NCBI RefSeq assembly: GCF_963678635.1
Contig: NC_087070.1
Span: 46,543,467 to 46,607,466 of the forward strand
Source: Symsagittifera roscoffensis
Lineage: Eukaryota > Xenacoelomorpha > Acoela > Convolutidae
Length of the DNA: 64,000 nt
Direction of reading: 5' to 3'
How positions within the stretch are numbered: position 1 is the first letter of the stretch; each line of letters opens with the position of its first letter. Positions 35,522 through 48,330 of the stretch are shown one piece after another. The notes under the pieces were generated by a model. The model did no database searches and was not told where the DNA came from. It saw only the letters and a program-made list of their open reading frames with translations. The position numbers and the translations under genes are program-made.

Positions 35522-36929
35522 TCAAAAGTAAATATGTTTATGAAATTCAACTTTCTTTAATATTTTAGATTGTGGGATGAATGTCTTGTAGTCTTTTCGT
35601 GGTTGGCTTCTAAGTCGTGATGATTCTCTATGTTCGGATTTTTTTTGTTGATCCTGTGGTAAGGTTTTTGCTGTCGTTTTTCTGTTTTTTCTTTCTTTTT
35701 GAGATATTTTTGGTTCCGGTGTGTTTGATATTTTTGCTGTTGGATTGTTTTTTGAGTTTTATTGGTATTAACGGTTTGATTTTGTTCCGTTTGTGGATTG
35801 TTTTGAACGATGTGTAAACCTGTGAAAGAATATAATTGAGTTAATTCGCGGAGTGCGTATTTTTTTTGGATGATAGAGTAACAGGTTGTTACGGTGTTGA
35901 ATGATTTCTCTTTTACTGGAGTCAGTAAGTTTGTATGTTACTTCAGTAAATTTATTAATTTTTTGGTATGGTCCTTTTCGAAGTGGCTGTAACTTTTTGG
36001 AGATTCCTTTTTGTGTATTGAAATTAGGTATTAAAACAAGTGTTCCAATTTTTGAATCTCTGGCTGGCATGAAGCGTGAAGTAAATTGATTGTTTATATT
36101 TTGCCTTTGTAACAATGTCTTTTTTTTGGTAGATTTCATTATGTTTTTTATCTCTATTTAAAATCCATTCGGTATGTGTACCGAAAGCTAATTTTAAAAT
36201 TTGTGGATGATGAAAGTGGTCTTCATCACGTGTATATAATGGTAGATTATAACAGATTGAATCTTTATTTGGTTGACAATATCCCTGTGTATTTTTATGG
36301 GCATTTGCTGTAAACATAATTGGTTTTTGTGGCTTTTGATTAAAAACCATTTCGTATGGTGACATTCTTTGAGTAGTTGTGATTTGTGAATTATAAGATA
36401 AGGGGAAAAATTTTACATCAACTGATCATTCAGTACATCGTGTATCAATTCCATTATTGATACATCGAAAATATTGTTGTAGTGAACGGTTCATACCTTC
36501 GACTAATCCATTCGTCCATGGTGCATGAGATGTACGTGATTTATGTTTGATATTAGATAGGTGGCATAATGTGATGATTTCATTATTTATAAATTTGGTG
36601 CCGTTATCTGTGACTAGTATTTCGGGTAGTCCAAATTTAGCTATCCAATGTTCGTAAAGTATTGTGTATGCGTAATAAGCATTACAATGTGGTACTGGGT
36701 TGAGTGCTACGTAGTGCGTAAATGCATCAGCAATGACCATAAAATAAGAATTTCCCTCGGAGAATGGTGAAATTGGTCCTTTTGTGTCAAATGAAATTCT
36801 AGGATTGAAAAATAGACTTTGTCCTTTAAAATCTTGTTTCGGTGCTATTTGTTTTGATTTGGATAAGGTTTATTTAAATGACATAATATGCAATCGTTGC
36901 ATAATACTTTAATCCAAATTTGTGCATTT

Positions 36930-36964
36930 GGGAAGTAAACTTTTTGTGTAAACGTTTACTTCCC
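36930..36964. repeat. inverted repeat at an array unit boundary
   Basis: GGGAAGTAAAC (36930-36940) and its exact reverse complement (36954-36964) flank a 13-base loop. The right arm coincides with the point where integrase sequence meets the protease-upstream sequence of the next duplicated unit. The corresponding site in unit E (about 43640) lacks the second arm. Confidence 0.85.
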
Positions 36965-38583
36965 GGAGGTAATGTTATCTAGTATGGTGAAATATTATAT
37001 ACATGTAATGAAGTAAGATCGGAGTTTGAATGTTTCATGTATTTTATGGATGAAATTGTTATTCGAAAAAACTTATGAATGGGTTTAAATTCAAGGTCTG
37101 ACATGAAGAGATGTTGTTAGTTTTGGTTTTTATCATACTGGTGAACTTGTTTGATTGAAAAGTTGTTAACTTTTCCTGATAGTGGTTTCAGGTATTTTCG
37201 TTCCTGATTGTACATAGGGTAAAATTTGGAAAAAGTTGTGGTTGTTTGTTTAATCTTTGAAAGAATGTTAAGAATGTATTCTTCATACTTGTGTACTTGT
37301 CTTTTATATGGAGTTTACTATCTAAGATGTTTATTGCGGAAATTTAATTAGTTATAACCGGTATGCCAATGATATTGTGTTTTCTATCTGTTATGTGGAA
37401 TGTTTGCTTAAATGGTTTGTTTATGATTTTGTTTTGTTCCATTGTTCTAGTGGGAACAAGGAAAAGTTGGATTTTTCCATAATTTATTAATGTTGAGCCT
37501 TGTGCTGTTGCTAATTTGCTGGCTGTTTTTATTGGTATTAAGGTTGGGTGTATTGTTTTGATTCCATTCCAAGTGGGGATATTGATAATATTTGATTCTG
37601 CTCCTGAGTCGATTAAGATATCTACTGAGCCGATTAAAATCCAATTTTGTTTTGGTAGTTCTTTTTGTATATTTTGATAAATTTGGTTTGTACTTGAGCA
37701 TTGTACTTCGTCTTTTTCGGGTTTAATTACAGTGTTAATTTCACTTACTTCTTGATTAACTGGTGCATTATTATTAATAGTTCTAGTGTGAAGTGAAGGA
37801 ATGTTCATATATAATAGGTTCGTAATCATTTTCAATTGTGATCATATTAACTGAGATGGTATTATTTGTATCACTTTTGCTGTCTGTTGATTCACAATTA
37901 ATGTGATTTAATTGTAATTCAGTACTTTCTGTATCATCGGTACCAGGGAAGTCTGAAGTTGTTTCTTCAGTTGATTGTACCTGATTAATTTGTCTTTGAT
38001 GTTTCGGTGTGTCGCTTCTATATTTGTGTCGGGAATCGGAATAGCGATTATTTTTCTATGAGGAGATTGAGAATAATTTCTTTGTTGATTGTTTTAGCTT
38101 GGATTCCTATTTTGTGAATTATTTCGTGATCTCCTATGGTAGATGTTATTGGTTCGTTGATAAATAGATCTGTTGTATGAATTGTTTCTTGATCTATTGT
38201 TTCGGTAACGTTGATTTTGATTATTTGAATAAATTGTTTTCCTATTGTTTGAAAAGTTTCTGCTTCCAATTGTATGATGAATGTCGTGATCTATCGTTTC
38301 AATAGTGTCTTTTCCTAGAATTTGAATGGGAACTGGTATCAAACGAATGTTCTCTTCTGTTTGAATTTAATCGTGAATAGTTGTTTTTATACTGATTATT
38401 TTGACTATTTGATCGACTATATTTGTTTTATGGGAAATTTTGTGAATTTCTTTGTTCTTGTGATCTACCTCTATAACTAGAGTTATAAGGTGATTGGCTT
38501 CTTGAATAATTTGAATCATTTGGAAATGGTTCACCAGAGCTGTTATTACTATGTATATTTATGTTTGGTAAATTTTGGTCTTT

Positions 38584-38594
38584 TTTCATGTATT

Positions 38595-38596
<2 letters not shown>
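38584..38596 (+). repeat. left target-site duplication of the SINE
   Basis: TTTCATGTATTGG, repeated exactly on the other side of the SINE. Unit C has the single empty site in the same context. Confidence 0.95.
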
Positions 38597-38625
<29 letters not shown>

Positions 38626-38797
38626 TTTGCCCTCAACCATGGGGGAGGGGGAGATGTCATCCATTTCGCCGCAGCCGGTCCCACCTTGAGGAGGCGGATG
38701 ACACTGGGACCCCTCCAGCCGTGACCGAAGCGGGATTCGAACGCATGACCCTTGTGTTGATAGACATGTTCCTAACCCACTCGACCACGGCTGCTCA
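38597..38797 (-). mobile_element. tRNA-derived SINE inserted in retroelement unit D
   Basis: This is a complete short insertion read on the minus strand. It has a tRNA-like head with an A box at 38776-38787 (TGGTCGAGTGGG), a B box at 38732-38742 (GTTCGAATCCC) and a still-pairing acceptor-like stem (CAGCCGTG/CACGGCTG). A ~90 bp GC-rich body follows, and the 3' end carries 28 A (28 T on the plus strand, 38597-38624). A 13 bp target duplication flanks it. The A and B boxes would form an internal RNA polymerase III promoter, and movement relies on a partner LINE's enzymes. It is absent from the paralogous position in unit C (about 32117), so it inserted after the C/D duplication. Its good state suggests a young insertion. 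I recognise no named SINE family. Confidence 0.93.
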
Positions 38798-38810
38798 TTT
38801 CATGTATTGG
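38798..38810 (+). repeat. right target-site duplication of the SINE
   Basis: An exact second copy of TTTCATGTATTGG, followed by TAGAATATTT as in the uninterrupted unit C sequence. Confidence 0.95.
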
Positions 38811-41190
38811 TAGAATATTTATTTGGTTCATTGTACTTTTGTGGTTTGTTCTGGTTATTTTGTTGTATTTCTCTACATTCGGCAATGCTGTGTCCGTATC
38901 TTCGGCAACAATTACATCATTTTTTGAAAGATGGTTTACTTGTGAAGTTTATATTTTTCACATATCTATTCAGAATTTCAGTGATTTTTTCAGTTAAATC
39001 TACATCTGAATCTTGTATTTTGTTTATATGTGTAGTATTTTTTTGAATTCTTTTAAATTATTGTAGTTTGAGGTCTTCTGTTTCTTCAAGTTTCATTGTG
39101 ATTTCTGCTTGCTCTAGTTTATCAACTAGTTTTCTAAAATCTAAATCTGGTTCTCGAATTGGAGAGGGATGTGATGCTCCCTTTTTAATAGCTATTTTCC
39201 TTAATTGAGGTGTCAGAGTTTCAGTGTCTGGTGGCTTTACTTTTCCACGAGAGTTTCTTGTGTTTTTAGGAAGATTTACTGGGATGTATGATGTTCCTTC
39301 GTTGAGAGGTTGATGTGTTGCATGGGCATTATAATTTACTTTTCCAGTGGTCATATGGACCTTCGTCGTATTCGACAAGTATTTCGGAATATTGTCTTTT
39401 GTAGAGTGGATTTTTATATTTACATGAAATTCTGTTTCATGATAGACTTGAAAACGTGTTAAATTATTTTCTATATTCTGAATGTTTCTGAATTTAATAT
39501 TGTGATGTCTTATTTGACTTGGGTTGACATTCTCAAATGCGATGGATTCAATGAAATATTTTTTATGAAATTTAATCATTCTAGCGTGGAGTTTTGTATT
39601 TTTTGTATCTGCTTTGCAGTTGGAAGGATTATTTTTCCAATGTGTGGTATCCAGAGTTTGTCGTGAATATCATGAGTTAGTCGTCCGTGAGCGCCGTTGT
39701 ATGGATATCTTTCGTCTAGTTTGATATGTGCTTGATATTTTTCAATTTCTGCTTGATGTACATATCTTTCAAGTTCTGCTTGAGTCGGTGAAGACTTGAA
39801 AGTTTACTATTTTTCTGTTTGAGTTTTTTCTAGTCAAGTTTAATCTGATTAGTTCGTTTTTAGAACCTTCGGGACTTAGATGTAAAAGTCTTTCTATATT
39901 ACTTTGGTAGAATGATTCGTGATCAAGTCAGTTTTTATTTCCATTTGAAACTTGTGAACAATGTACTTTCTTTTCGGAAAATGTCGCTGAAAGTTTATAG
40001 CCTGTAAGTGTTGTTGCTCGGGTTTTTGACTAAAACGTTGCTATTATGGTTTATAGCATATTTGTGTAGCGTTTTTTGTCCGTTTTCTTCGCAATCATAG
40101 TGTGTTACTAAAAAATCCTGTGGTCCTGTGCGAGGAGATGGATTTGTATTTTTTTCGGAAAAAAATAGAAAAAGGGAGTGTTGAAACTTAAATACTTTTA
40201 GAATATACATGTGTATGATAATCCTGAGTATGGGTTATAAAAAGTAATATATCCAATTGTGTTTTTGATGTATCTGTCGTATTTACATATGACTTCAGTT
40301 GTTATAAATGGGGAAGGTAATGGTTGAGCTGTTATATTTGGTGGGCTTAGGGGAAAAGGGTGTTGAACAATATTACTGAGTCTAACTGTGATTTCAAACT
40401 TAATTTGGGGGAGGTGCTACGAGAGTATTCCAATCTAACCGTAGAGGAGGCTTTGTCGATGATTGTTCTTGGTATCTAGCGTCAAAGTTGGTGGGGGAAA
40501 TTAAGGGGGGAAAAGTGTTGGTGATATTTGACTTATAGATGGTGTTGATGGAAGTGAAAGTGTTTCTGGCAGGGATGATAATGTTGTATCAGAAGAAATA
40601 TCTATTGAATTTTCATTAAATTTGGTTCGCCTGGAGTATATGAGGGTGTTGTCCATTATGGTGGTCGTTCGGTGGTGTCTGGGGGGGTTAAAAGGATTTT
40701 CTCGGATTTGCTCTGATGTTGGAGTTGAACCTAGATAGTCTGATGGAATATTTGAAATGCTGTGTTGTGAAGCAAGTGTGGGGGTTTCTGGTAGTGTACT
40801 GCTGGAAAGTTCTGAGGTAGTTGGCGTTGGTGATTGGGGTATGTTAAAATGAACTCTGCGGGTTTGGAAACTTTTGTTTTGTCTTGGATGTTTAATTTGT
40901 CTTTTTATTTCAAGTGTATTTTGATTTTGGCTAAAATATCTTATTCGATTGAGAACTTGTTGTAAGGTGGGATATAAATTATTTGTTGGTTTGCTTAAAG
41001 ATTCTTGGCAATCAACGGGTTCTAATGGTTCAGATAATCGTGCGTGTCGTTCTTCAAAATGTATGGTTTGTCTTGAAAAGAAATGCGTCTTGATGGTTGG
41101 GGATTGTTGGTAGTTGTAGGTGTAATTGGACTGTCTTGAGATGTGGTTGGTGGGGGTTGTTTTGGTGGTGGTTGATTAGCAATTTTGAAA

Positions 41191-42210
41191 AGGTATTTGG
41201 GTGTTTAATTCTTATAGGGAAAATTTATGTTTATTTTAATAGTCTTCAATATAAAGTATCAAAAGACTAGTTGCTGCTACAGCAAATGTGACTATTGCCC
41301 TTTATACGTTTGCACATTGTCATGATTAGGGACATTAAAAGTGTGAGAAAAATGATGAATAAAAGAAAAAATTTTTTCGTCTTAAAATGGTTTGTGTCAT
41401 TTAAATAGATCTTGTGTTTTCGTACCTGTAGATTTGGTCAAGGATTTGGGAAAGTTGGAGGTATATTTCAAATTGGGAATAGAAAATTTATAAAAGATTG
41501 CAAAAATTTATAGAAAGGATTATTAGGGATTCAAAAACTTCAATGAAACAGAAGAGCAAAAATTTAATTAGAGTAGAAAATTTTGTGAAAAGTATTGAAA
41601 GTTTTTGTTTTAAGTTATCGGCTGTTATAGAAAGAAGCATTTAGGAAACGGTTCGTTTCGTTGAATATTTTACAAACTTTTGGGGCGAAATTCTTGTGTG
41701 GTCGGATTATTTTTTGATTTTTTGACATGTGGGTTCAGTTTTGTCAAAAATTGTTGATGGTTTATTTTTATGGTGTTCGAGAGGTCTTCATAGTTTTGTT
41801 TTTACTTTTTGGATAATAATTGTACTTTAGGCCAAATGATTATGGGTCTTTTTTGCTTTAAGCTAATTTGCCATTTTCGGTTGGAGGGTTTTTGATGTCT
41901 GAATTGGGAAAATAATGTTGGTTTTTGCATTATTTGATGGGAGGGTTGTAATATTGAAGTAGTATTTATTTTAATTGTCAAGTTTTAGCAAGTTGCTTAC
42001 TTTTGACCTGGAGGTCGTAAAGTTATAGTTATAGATATGCCTGGAGATTGATATCTGTCGGCTTTTGAGTTTGTGTTAGAGATAATAAGGTGACAAGTTT
42101 GAATGATTTCTATTGGCTGAATTTGAACTAAAATTTATCGAGCGTATCTTCAGCATGTTATTACGGAAATGTGAAAGTTTAGGGTGATTTGAAAAGAATA
42201 TTGACGTTAA
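41191..42210. other. LTR-like spacer between array units E and D
   Basis: This is a near-identical second copy of the 34496-35521 spacer. It lies between the integrase end of unit E (about 42211) and the gag start of unit D. Together the two copies show that this piece belongs to the repeated unit and is the best candidate for the shared LTR. Confidence 0.5.
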
Positions 42211-42589
42211 TCAAAAGTAAATATGTTTATGAAATTCAACTTTCTTTAATATTTTAGATTGTGGGATGAATGTCTTGTAGTCTTTTCGTGGTTGGCTTCT
42301 AAGTCGTGATGATTCTCTATGTTCGGATTTTTTTTGTTGATCCTGTGGTAAGGTTTTTGCTGTCGTTTTTCTGTTTTTTCTTTCTTTTTGAGATATTTTT
42401 GGTTCCGGTGTGTTTGATATTTGAGGGTTTGCGTTTTGCTGTTGGATTGTTTTTTGAGTTTTATTGGTATTAACGGTTTGATTTTGTTCCGTTTGTGGAT
42501 TGTTTTGAACGATGTGTAAACCTGTGAAAGAATATAATTGAGTTAATTCGCGGAGTGCGTATTTTTTTTGGATGATAGAGTAACAGGTT

Positions 42590-43740
42590 GTTACGGTGTT
42601 GAATGATTTCTCTTTTACTGGAGTCAGTAAGTTTGTATGTTACTTCAGAAATTTATTAATTTTTTGGTATGGTCCTTTTCGAAGTGGCTGTAACTTTTTG
42701 GAGATTCCTTTTTGTGTATTGAAATTAGGTATTAAAACAAGTGTTCCAATTTTTGAATCTCTGGCTGGCATGAAGCGTGAAGTAAATTGATTGTTTATAT
42801 TTTGCCTTTGTAACAATGTCTTTGTTTTTTTTGGTAGATTTCATTATGTTTTTTATCTCTATTTAAAATCCATTCGGTATGTGTACCGAAAGCTAATTTT
42901 AAAATTTGTGGATGATGAAAGTGGTCTTCATCACGTGTATGTAATGGTAGATTATAACAGATTGAATCTTTATTTGGTTGACAATATCCCTGTGTATTTT
43001 TATGGGCATTTGCTGTAAACATAATTGGTTTTTGTGGCTTTTGATTAAAAACCATTTCGTATGGTGACATTCCTTGAGTAGTTGTGATTTGTGAATTATA
43101 AGATAAGGGGAAAAATTTTACATCAACTGATCATTCAGTATATCGTGTATCAATTCCATTATTGATACATCGAAAATATTGTTGTAGTGAACGGTTCATA
43201 CCTTCGACTAATCCATTCGTCCATGGTGCATGAGATGTACGTGATTTATGTTTGATATTAGATAGGTGGCATAATGTGATGATTTCATTATTTATAAATT
43301 TGGTGCCGTTATCTGTGACTAGTATTTCGGGTAGTCCAAATTTAGCTATCCAATGTTCGTAAAGTGTTGTGTATGCGTAATAAGCATTACAATGTGGTAC
43401 TGGGTTGAGTGCTACGTAGTGCGTAAATGCATCAGCAATGACCATAAAATAAGAATTTCCCTCGGAGAATGGTGAAATTGGTCCTTTTGTGTCAAATGAA
43501 ATTCTAGGATTGAAAAATAGACTTTGTCCTTTAAAATCTTGTTTCGGTGCTATTTGTTTTTGATTTGGATAAGGTTTATTTAAATGACATAATATGCAAT
43601 CGTTGCATAATATTTTAATCCAAATTGGTGCATTTGGGAAGTAAACTTTCTGTGTAAACTTTGAATATGTCTGTTCTGATCCTGAGTGCCCTTTTGTATG
43701 TTGTGTGTGTGTTATGTTGAATGCTATCAACATCAAAATG
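42590..43740 (-). other. integrase region of unit E
   Basis: A zinc domain with THTQHTKGHSGSE and CNDCILCH lies at about 43590-43740. The catalytic core has FDTKGPISP, VTDNGTKF and GLVEGMN; 35 residues separate the second Asp and the Glu (DD35E). A C-terminal segment follows with the SPYEMVFNQKP block typical of gypsy integrases. The paralogous stretch in unit D (36020-36955) is nearly identical. Confidence 0.92.
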
Positions 43741-44559
43741 AGGGGAATACAGAGTACTTTAAAATCAGGTGTTCGATTTTCTAAAAGATCTGAGCTTTCA
43801 TTTATAGTTGTATTATTAAATCTTCTAAAGTATCGGAGGAGTGTTTTATTTCCTAATGCCGTTGCATCAGCTTTTGCTGCCTTTGTTTTATCTTTGTGCC
43901 ATGATTTGGCTGTCTAATAACAGGGTCAAATTTTTGGTATTTTTGTAATAATTAAAGTGTAATTGTTTCTGTTGGTGGTAAAAAAATATTTTCGACTTCT
44001 AATTTTGATAGGAGAATTGTGTCGAGTGGGTCATGAAGGTTAAAAACTTGATTTACTGTGTATTTTAAATCATTTGTTCGTGGTCCTGATAAATGTTTCT
44101 AATAATTGATAAATTAAATTTTCTTTTTCTAATAATTGGAAAGGATTTTTTTTTGTGTGGTTGTTTTTTGATTGTCTTTTGATGAGTATTTTTTTAAAAC
44201 AAATTTGAATATTCGATTAGTTTAAATGTTGATGTACCTAATAAATCAACTTCAAAGTGATTGTTTTGACAATCTGAATAAAGTGGAAAATTATGTAAAT
44301 TATTTATTTGTGATTGATCTATATCGGTTTTTAATGCATATTTACATTCCAATCTTGGTGATATTTTATTTTTTTTTCAAGATAAAATTCATTAATTTGT
44401 GGTACTTCAACTGTAGTTCTCCTTGTAAGTAGTTCAGGTGGTGTATTTCTACTTATGGTATCTGGTAAAGCAAGATTTTTTCCTGCTGTCCAAACTATAT
44501 GTAGGTTTGGGAATTTTATTAGAGTTAATTGAGAACTGTACACTCTATGTTTGGATTTG

Positions 44560-45880
44560 ATTTTTGTGTAAAAATGTAAAAAGAAATATAATTGGTTTGT
44601 CATCTGTAAATCGAACTGTTGGATGTTTTGATCCAAGTATCAGAAATTCATATTATGTAAGTGTGTATAATATAGCTGTGCATTCTCTCATAATAGTAGA
44701 GAGTCGTAGTTATAAGAGTTTGCTGATATAAGTTTCATTTTATTTGTTCCACTGTGTGATTGTAGTAATGCTGCGCCGATGCCAAAATTTGAACCATCGC
44801 ACATTGCGTAGAAAGGTTGATTTGGATCTGGGACTGTATTTGATATTTGTTCTGTTAGAAGTTTTTTAATTTCTTCAAATCGTGTTTGATGTTCGGTAGT
44901 CCATTCAAAATTAGTTTTGCTGTGTAAAGATGTTTTAGAAAGGTCTTCAGTATAATTGCATTTTGTATACATATTTACTTAGGAAATTTGATATTCCAAT
45001 GAGTTCTTGGATTTTCTTTTTATTTGTGGGTGGCTGAAGTTTTTGATTTGCGTCTATGCGTGATTTTAATCGAGTTATAGTGTTTATTTCATTAATGTGT
45101 CCAAGAAACTTAACGCGTGTTAGAAAAAAAAGTGATTTGTCTGGGACTGCTTTCATGTTTTCGTTTTAGAGTATTTGATGATACTGTTCTAAAATTATAA
45201 ACATTTCATCTTTAGTTTGTGATTGCAAGAAAACATCGCCTAAGTATGTGATTGCGTTTTTCTTGAGTAAAAGTGGTCTAAAAATTTTACTCATAAAAAC
45301 TGAAAGACCTGCTGGTCCTATGGATGTTCCATAGATTAATCTATTGAATTCGTATTGTTGAATTCTAACAATGAATTGTGTTAACCGTCGTGATTGTTCA
45401 TCTAATGGCATTTGATTGTATGCGCTTTTCATATCTGCGGTTGTGAATTATTTACCATTAATTTTTGTTAGAATTATTTGAATGGGATCAATAGGCCAAT
45501 TGAATTTAGATTAGACAATTAGTGAATTGAGATATCTAGCGTCTAGAACAATTTTTAGTGATTGTCTTTATCTAGGATGATAACTGGCTTGACAAAGGTG
45601 TTACCTTTTGGTTGTTCTTTTTTGTTTAATGGAATTATAATTTCATATTCTTCTAAAATTTCAAGTAGTCTGTTTTTATCATGTAAATGTATTGGTACTT
45701 TGTTTGCTCTTTGTTTTTTGAAAATTGCGTCAGGTTTTAAAGGTAAATGTAGTGGTGAACTAATTTTTCCAACATCAAATTTTGATGTTGCGTAAACTGT
45801 TGGATTTTTTAATAATAGTTTGGCTAATTTGTCGAATTCGTTTTGTGTTATTTGAGAGTGTTGAAAATTGAACATTGTTA
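44560..45880 (-). other. reverse transcriptase and RNase H region of unit E
   Basis: MKSAYNQMPLDEQSRRLTQF (about 45370-45432) and the catalytic-loop region near 45230-45260 mark the RT. An FYAMCDGSNFGIGAALLQSH block at about 44750-44820 marks the start of RNase H. An AGKNLALPDTISRN segment near 44440-44500 marks its end. The order and motifs are those of Ty3/gypsy. Confidence 0.88.
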
Positions 45881-46499
45881 GAAATTTTTGTTATTTTTCG
45901 GTATAATCTGATGATTTAAACATTTGTTTAAAATATGGTGTTTTTGTAAAATAATCTGTATTTCTTTTTTCGTTGCTTATTATATTGTTTATTGATAATT
46001 CTTCAAGAATTGTTGATTGGCATATGTCTAGTAATTGTAATATATTTTTGACTCGATATGCTACTTCGTTTGCGGGTAAAGTTGTGGCATTTTTTTCCAA
46101 GTATCCTAAGAGTCCTAGAGGTAATGTTTTCTAGTATGGTGAATTATTATATACATGTAATGAAATAAAATCGGAGTTTGAATGTTTCATGTATTTTATG
46201 GATGAAATTGTTATTCAAAAAAATTTATGAATGGGTTTAAATTCAAGGTCTGACATAAAGATGTTGTTTGTTTTTTGGTTTTTATCATACTGGTGAACTT
46301 GTTTGATTGAAAAGTTGTTAACTTTTCCTGATAGTGGTTTCAGGTATTTTCGTTCCTGATTGTATATAGGGTAAAATTTGGAGAAAAATGGTGGTTGTTT
46401 GTTTAATCTTTGAAAGAACGTTAAGTTTGTGTTCTTCATTCTTGTGTACTTGTCTTTTGTATGGAGTTTACTATTTCAGATGTTTATTGTGGGAATATA

Positions 46500-46790
46500 T
46501 TTAGTTATAAACGGTATGCCAATGATATTGTGTTTTATATATGTTATGTGGAATGTTTGTTTAAATGGTTTGCTTAAGGTTTTGTTTTGTTCCATTGTTC
46601 TAATGGGAACAAAGAAAAAGTCGTTTTTTTATATAATTTAATATTGTTGAGTCTTGTGATGTTGCTAATTTGCTGGCTGTTTTTATAGGTATTAAGGTTG
46701 GGTGTAGTGTTTTGATTTCATTCCAAGTGGGGCTATTGATAATATTTGATTCTGCTCCTGAGTCGATCAAAAAATCTATTTCAAGATCTG
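46500..46790 (-). other. aspartic protease region of unit E
   Basis: An IDSGAESNIIN motif lies at about 46730-46768, and downstream segments match the clearer proteases at 25534-26076, 30872-31363 and 37344-37835. Those paralogues carry the motif in the longer form GSVDILIDSGAESNIINIP. Confidence 0.75.
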
Positions 46791-48256
46791 GTGGTTGAAA
46801 TTCTTTACTTTTTGGACTTTCTAAGAGAAAAGAAAAAATTGTCTAAATTTTTTCTCTTGGTAGTTCTTTTAGTATATTTTGATAATTGTGGTTTGTACTT
46901 GAGCATTGTAATGTGATTTAATTGTAATTCAGTACTTTTTGTATCATCGATACCAGGGGAGTCTGAATTTGTTTCTTCAGTTGTTTGTACCTGATTAATT
47001 TGTCTTTGATGTTTCGGTGTGTTGCTGCTATATTTGTGTCGGGAATCGGAATAGCGATTAATTTTTCTATGAGGAGATTGAGCAGAATTTCTTTGTTGAT
47101 CGTTATAGCTCGGATTCCTAATTTGAATTATTTTGTAATCTCTTATGATAGCTGTTATTGGTTCGTTGATAATTAGATCTGTTGTATAAATTGTTTCTTG
47201 ATCTATTGTTTTGGTAAAATTGATTTCGATTATTTGAATAACTTCTATTCCTATTGTTCGAATAGTTTCTGTTTCTATTGTATGATGAATGTCGTAATCT
47301 ATCGTTTGAATAGTGTCTATTCCTAGAATTTGAATGGGAACTGGTATCAAACGAATACTCTCTTCTGTTTGAATTTGATCGTGAATAGTTGTTTCTATAC
47401 TGATTATTTTGACTATTTGATCGACTATATCTATTTTGTGAGAAATTTCGTGAATTTCTTTGTTCTTTTGATCTACCTCTATAACTAGAGTTAAATGGTG
47501 ATTAGTTTCTTGAATAATTTGAACTATTTGGAAGTGGTTTACCAGAGCTGTTTTTATTATGTATATTTTTGCTTGGTAAATTTTGGTCTTTTTTCATGTA
47601 TTGGTAGAATGATTTATTTGGTTCTTTGTACGTTTGTGGTTTGTTCTGGTTATGTTGTTGTTTTTGTCTACATTCAGCAATGCTGTTTCCGTATCTTCGG
47701 CAATAATTACACCATTTTTTGAAAGATGGTTTACCTTTGAAAATTGGTTTTTTCTCATATTTATTCAGAATTTCAGTGATTTTTTCAGTTAGATCTACAT
47801 CTGAATCTTGTATGTTGTTTATATGTGCAGTATTTGTTTCGATTCTATTAACATATTGTATTTTGAGATTTTCTGTTTCTTCGAGTTTCATTGTGATTTC
47901 TGCTTGTTCTAGTTTATCAACTAGTTTTCTAAAATATAAATCTGGTTCTCGAATTGAGGAGGGATAAGATGCTCTCTTTTTAATAGCTATTTTTCTTAAT
48001 TGAGTTGTCAGAGTCATCATTAAAATTTCTTTAATTTGCGTGTTTTTATAAACATGAGTGTTAAGTGATTATGCTTGTCGAACTAGTGTTTCGATTCTTA
48101 CTGACAATTGTTTAACTGTTTCGTTTGGTAGTCTGCGAATTTCATTACATAAATCTCTTTGATGTTGTTTATTTCTTTCAGAATCAATTCTTTTTGAAAG
48201 TTCTTGTGTGGATCTTTTCCAATCTGTTTTTATGTCTATAGGTAAAACTGAAAACC

Positions 48257-48330
48257 ATAGACGCACAGCGTTAATACAAACAACACCTGATGGCGATCAA
48301 GTGTTGTTTGTATTAACGCTGTGCGTCTAT
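48257..48330. repeat. perfect 30 bp inverted repeat (foldback)
   Basis: Arms 48257-48286 and 48301-48330 are exact reverse complements over 30 bases. The 14-base centre can extend the stem further (TGAT/ATCA around GGCG). The arm sequence reads naturally as part of the gag region in one orientation, so the other arm looks like an inverted copy made locally rather than a separate transposon. No target duplication is seen. Confidence 0.95.

Larger units (their letters stand above)
35522..41190 (-). mobile_element. AT-rich Ty3/gypsy element, array unit D (gag, protease, integrase)
   Basis: The gag module spans about 39050-41190, followed by the zinc knuckle and basic stretch (38050-38950, with a SINE inserted), protease (37344-37835), and integrase (35522-36955). 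The integrase shows VTDNGTKF and GLVEGMNRSLQQYF at DD35E spacing and a C-terminal segment near 35820-36140. The segment 36963-43640 duplicates 30490-36955 with 98-99% apparent identity, aside from the SINE. The unit is decayed, with several interruptions. Confidence 0.85.

Noticed and set aside
38715-38797. Functional tRNA gene
   Set aside because: The tRNA-like part is the head of a SINE with a body, poly-A tail and target duplications, and does not fold as a complete normal tRNA.
48257-48330. MITE or other small DNA transposon
   Set aside because: There is no clear target duplication, and the arm sequence belongs to the surrounding gag region.
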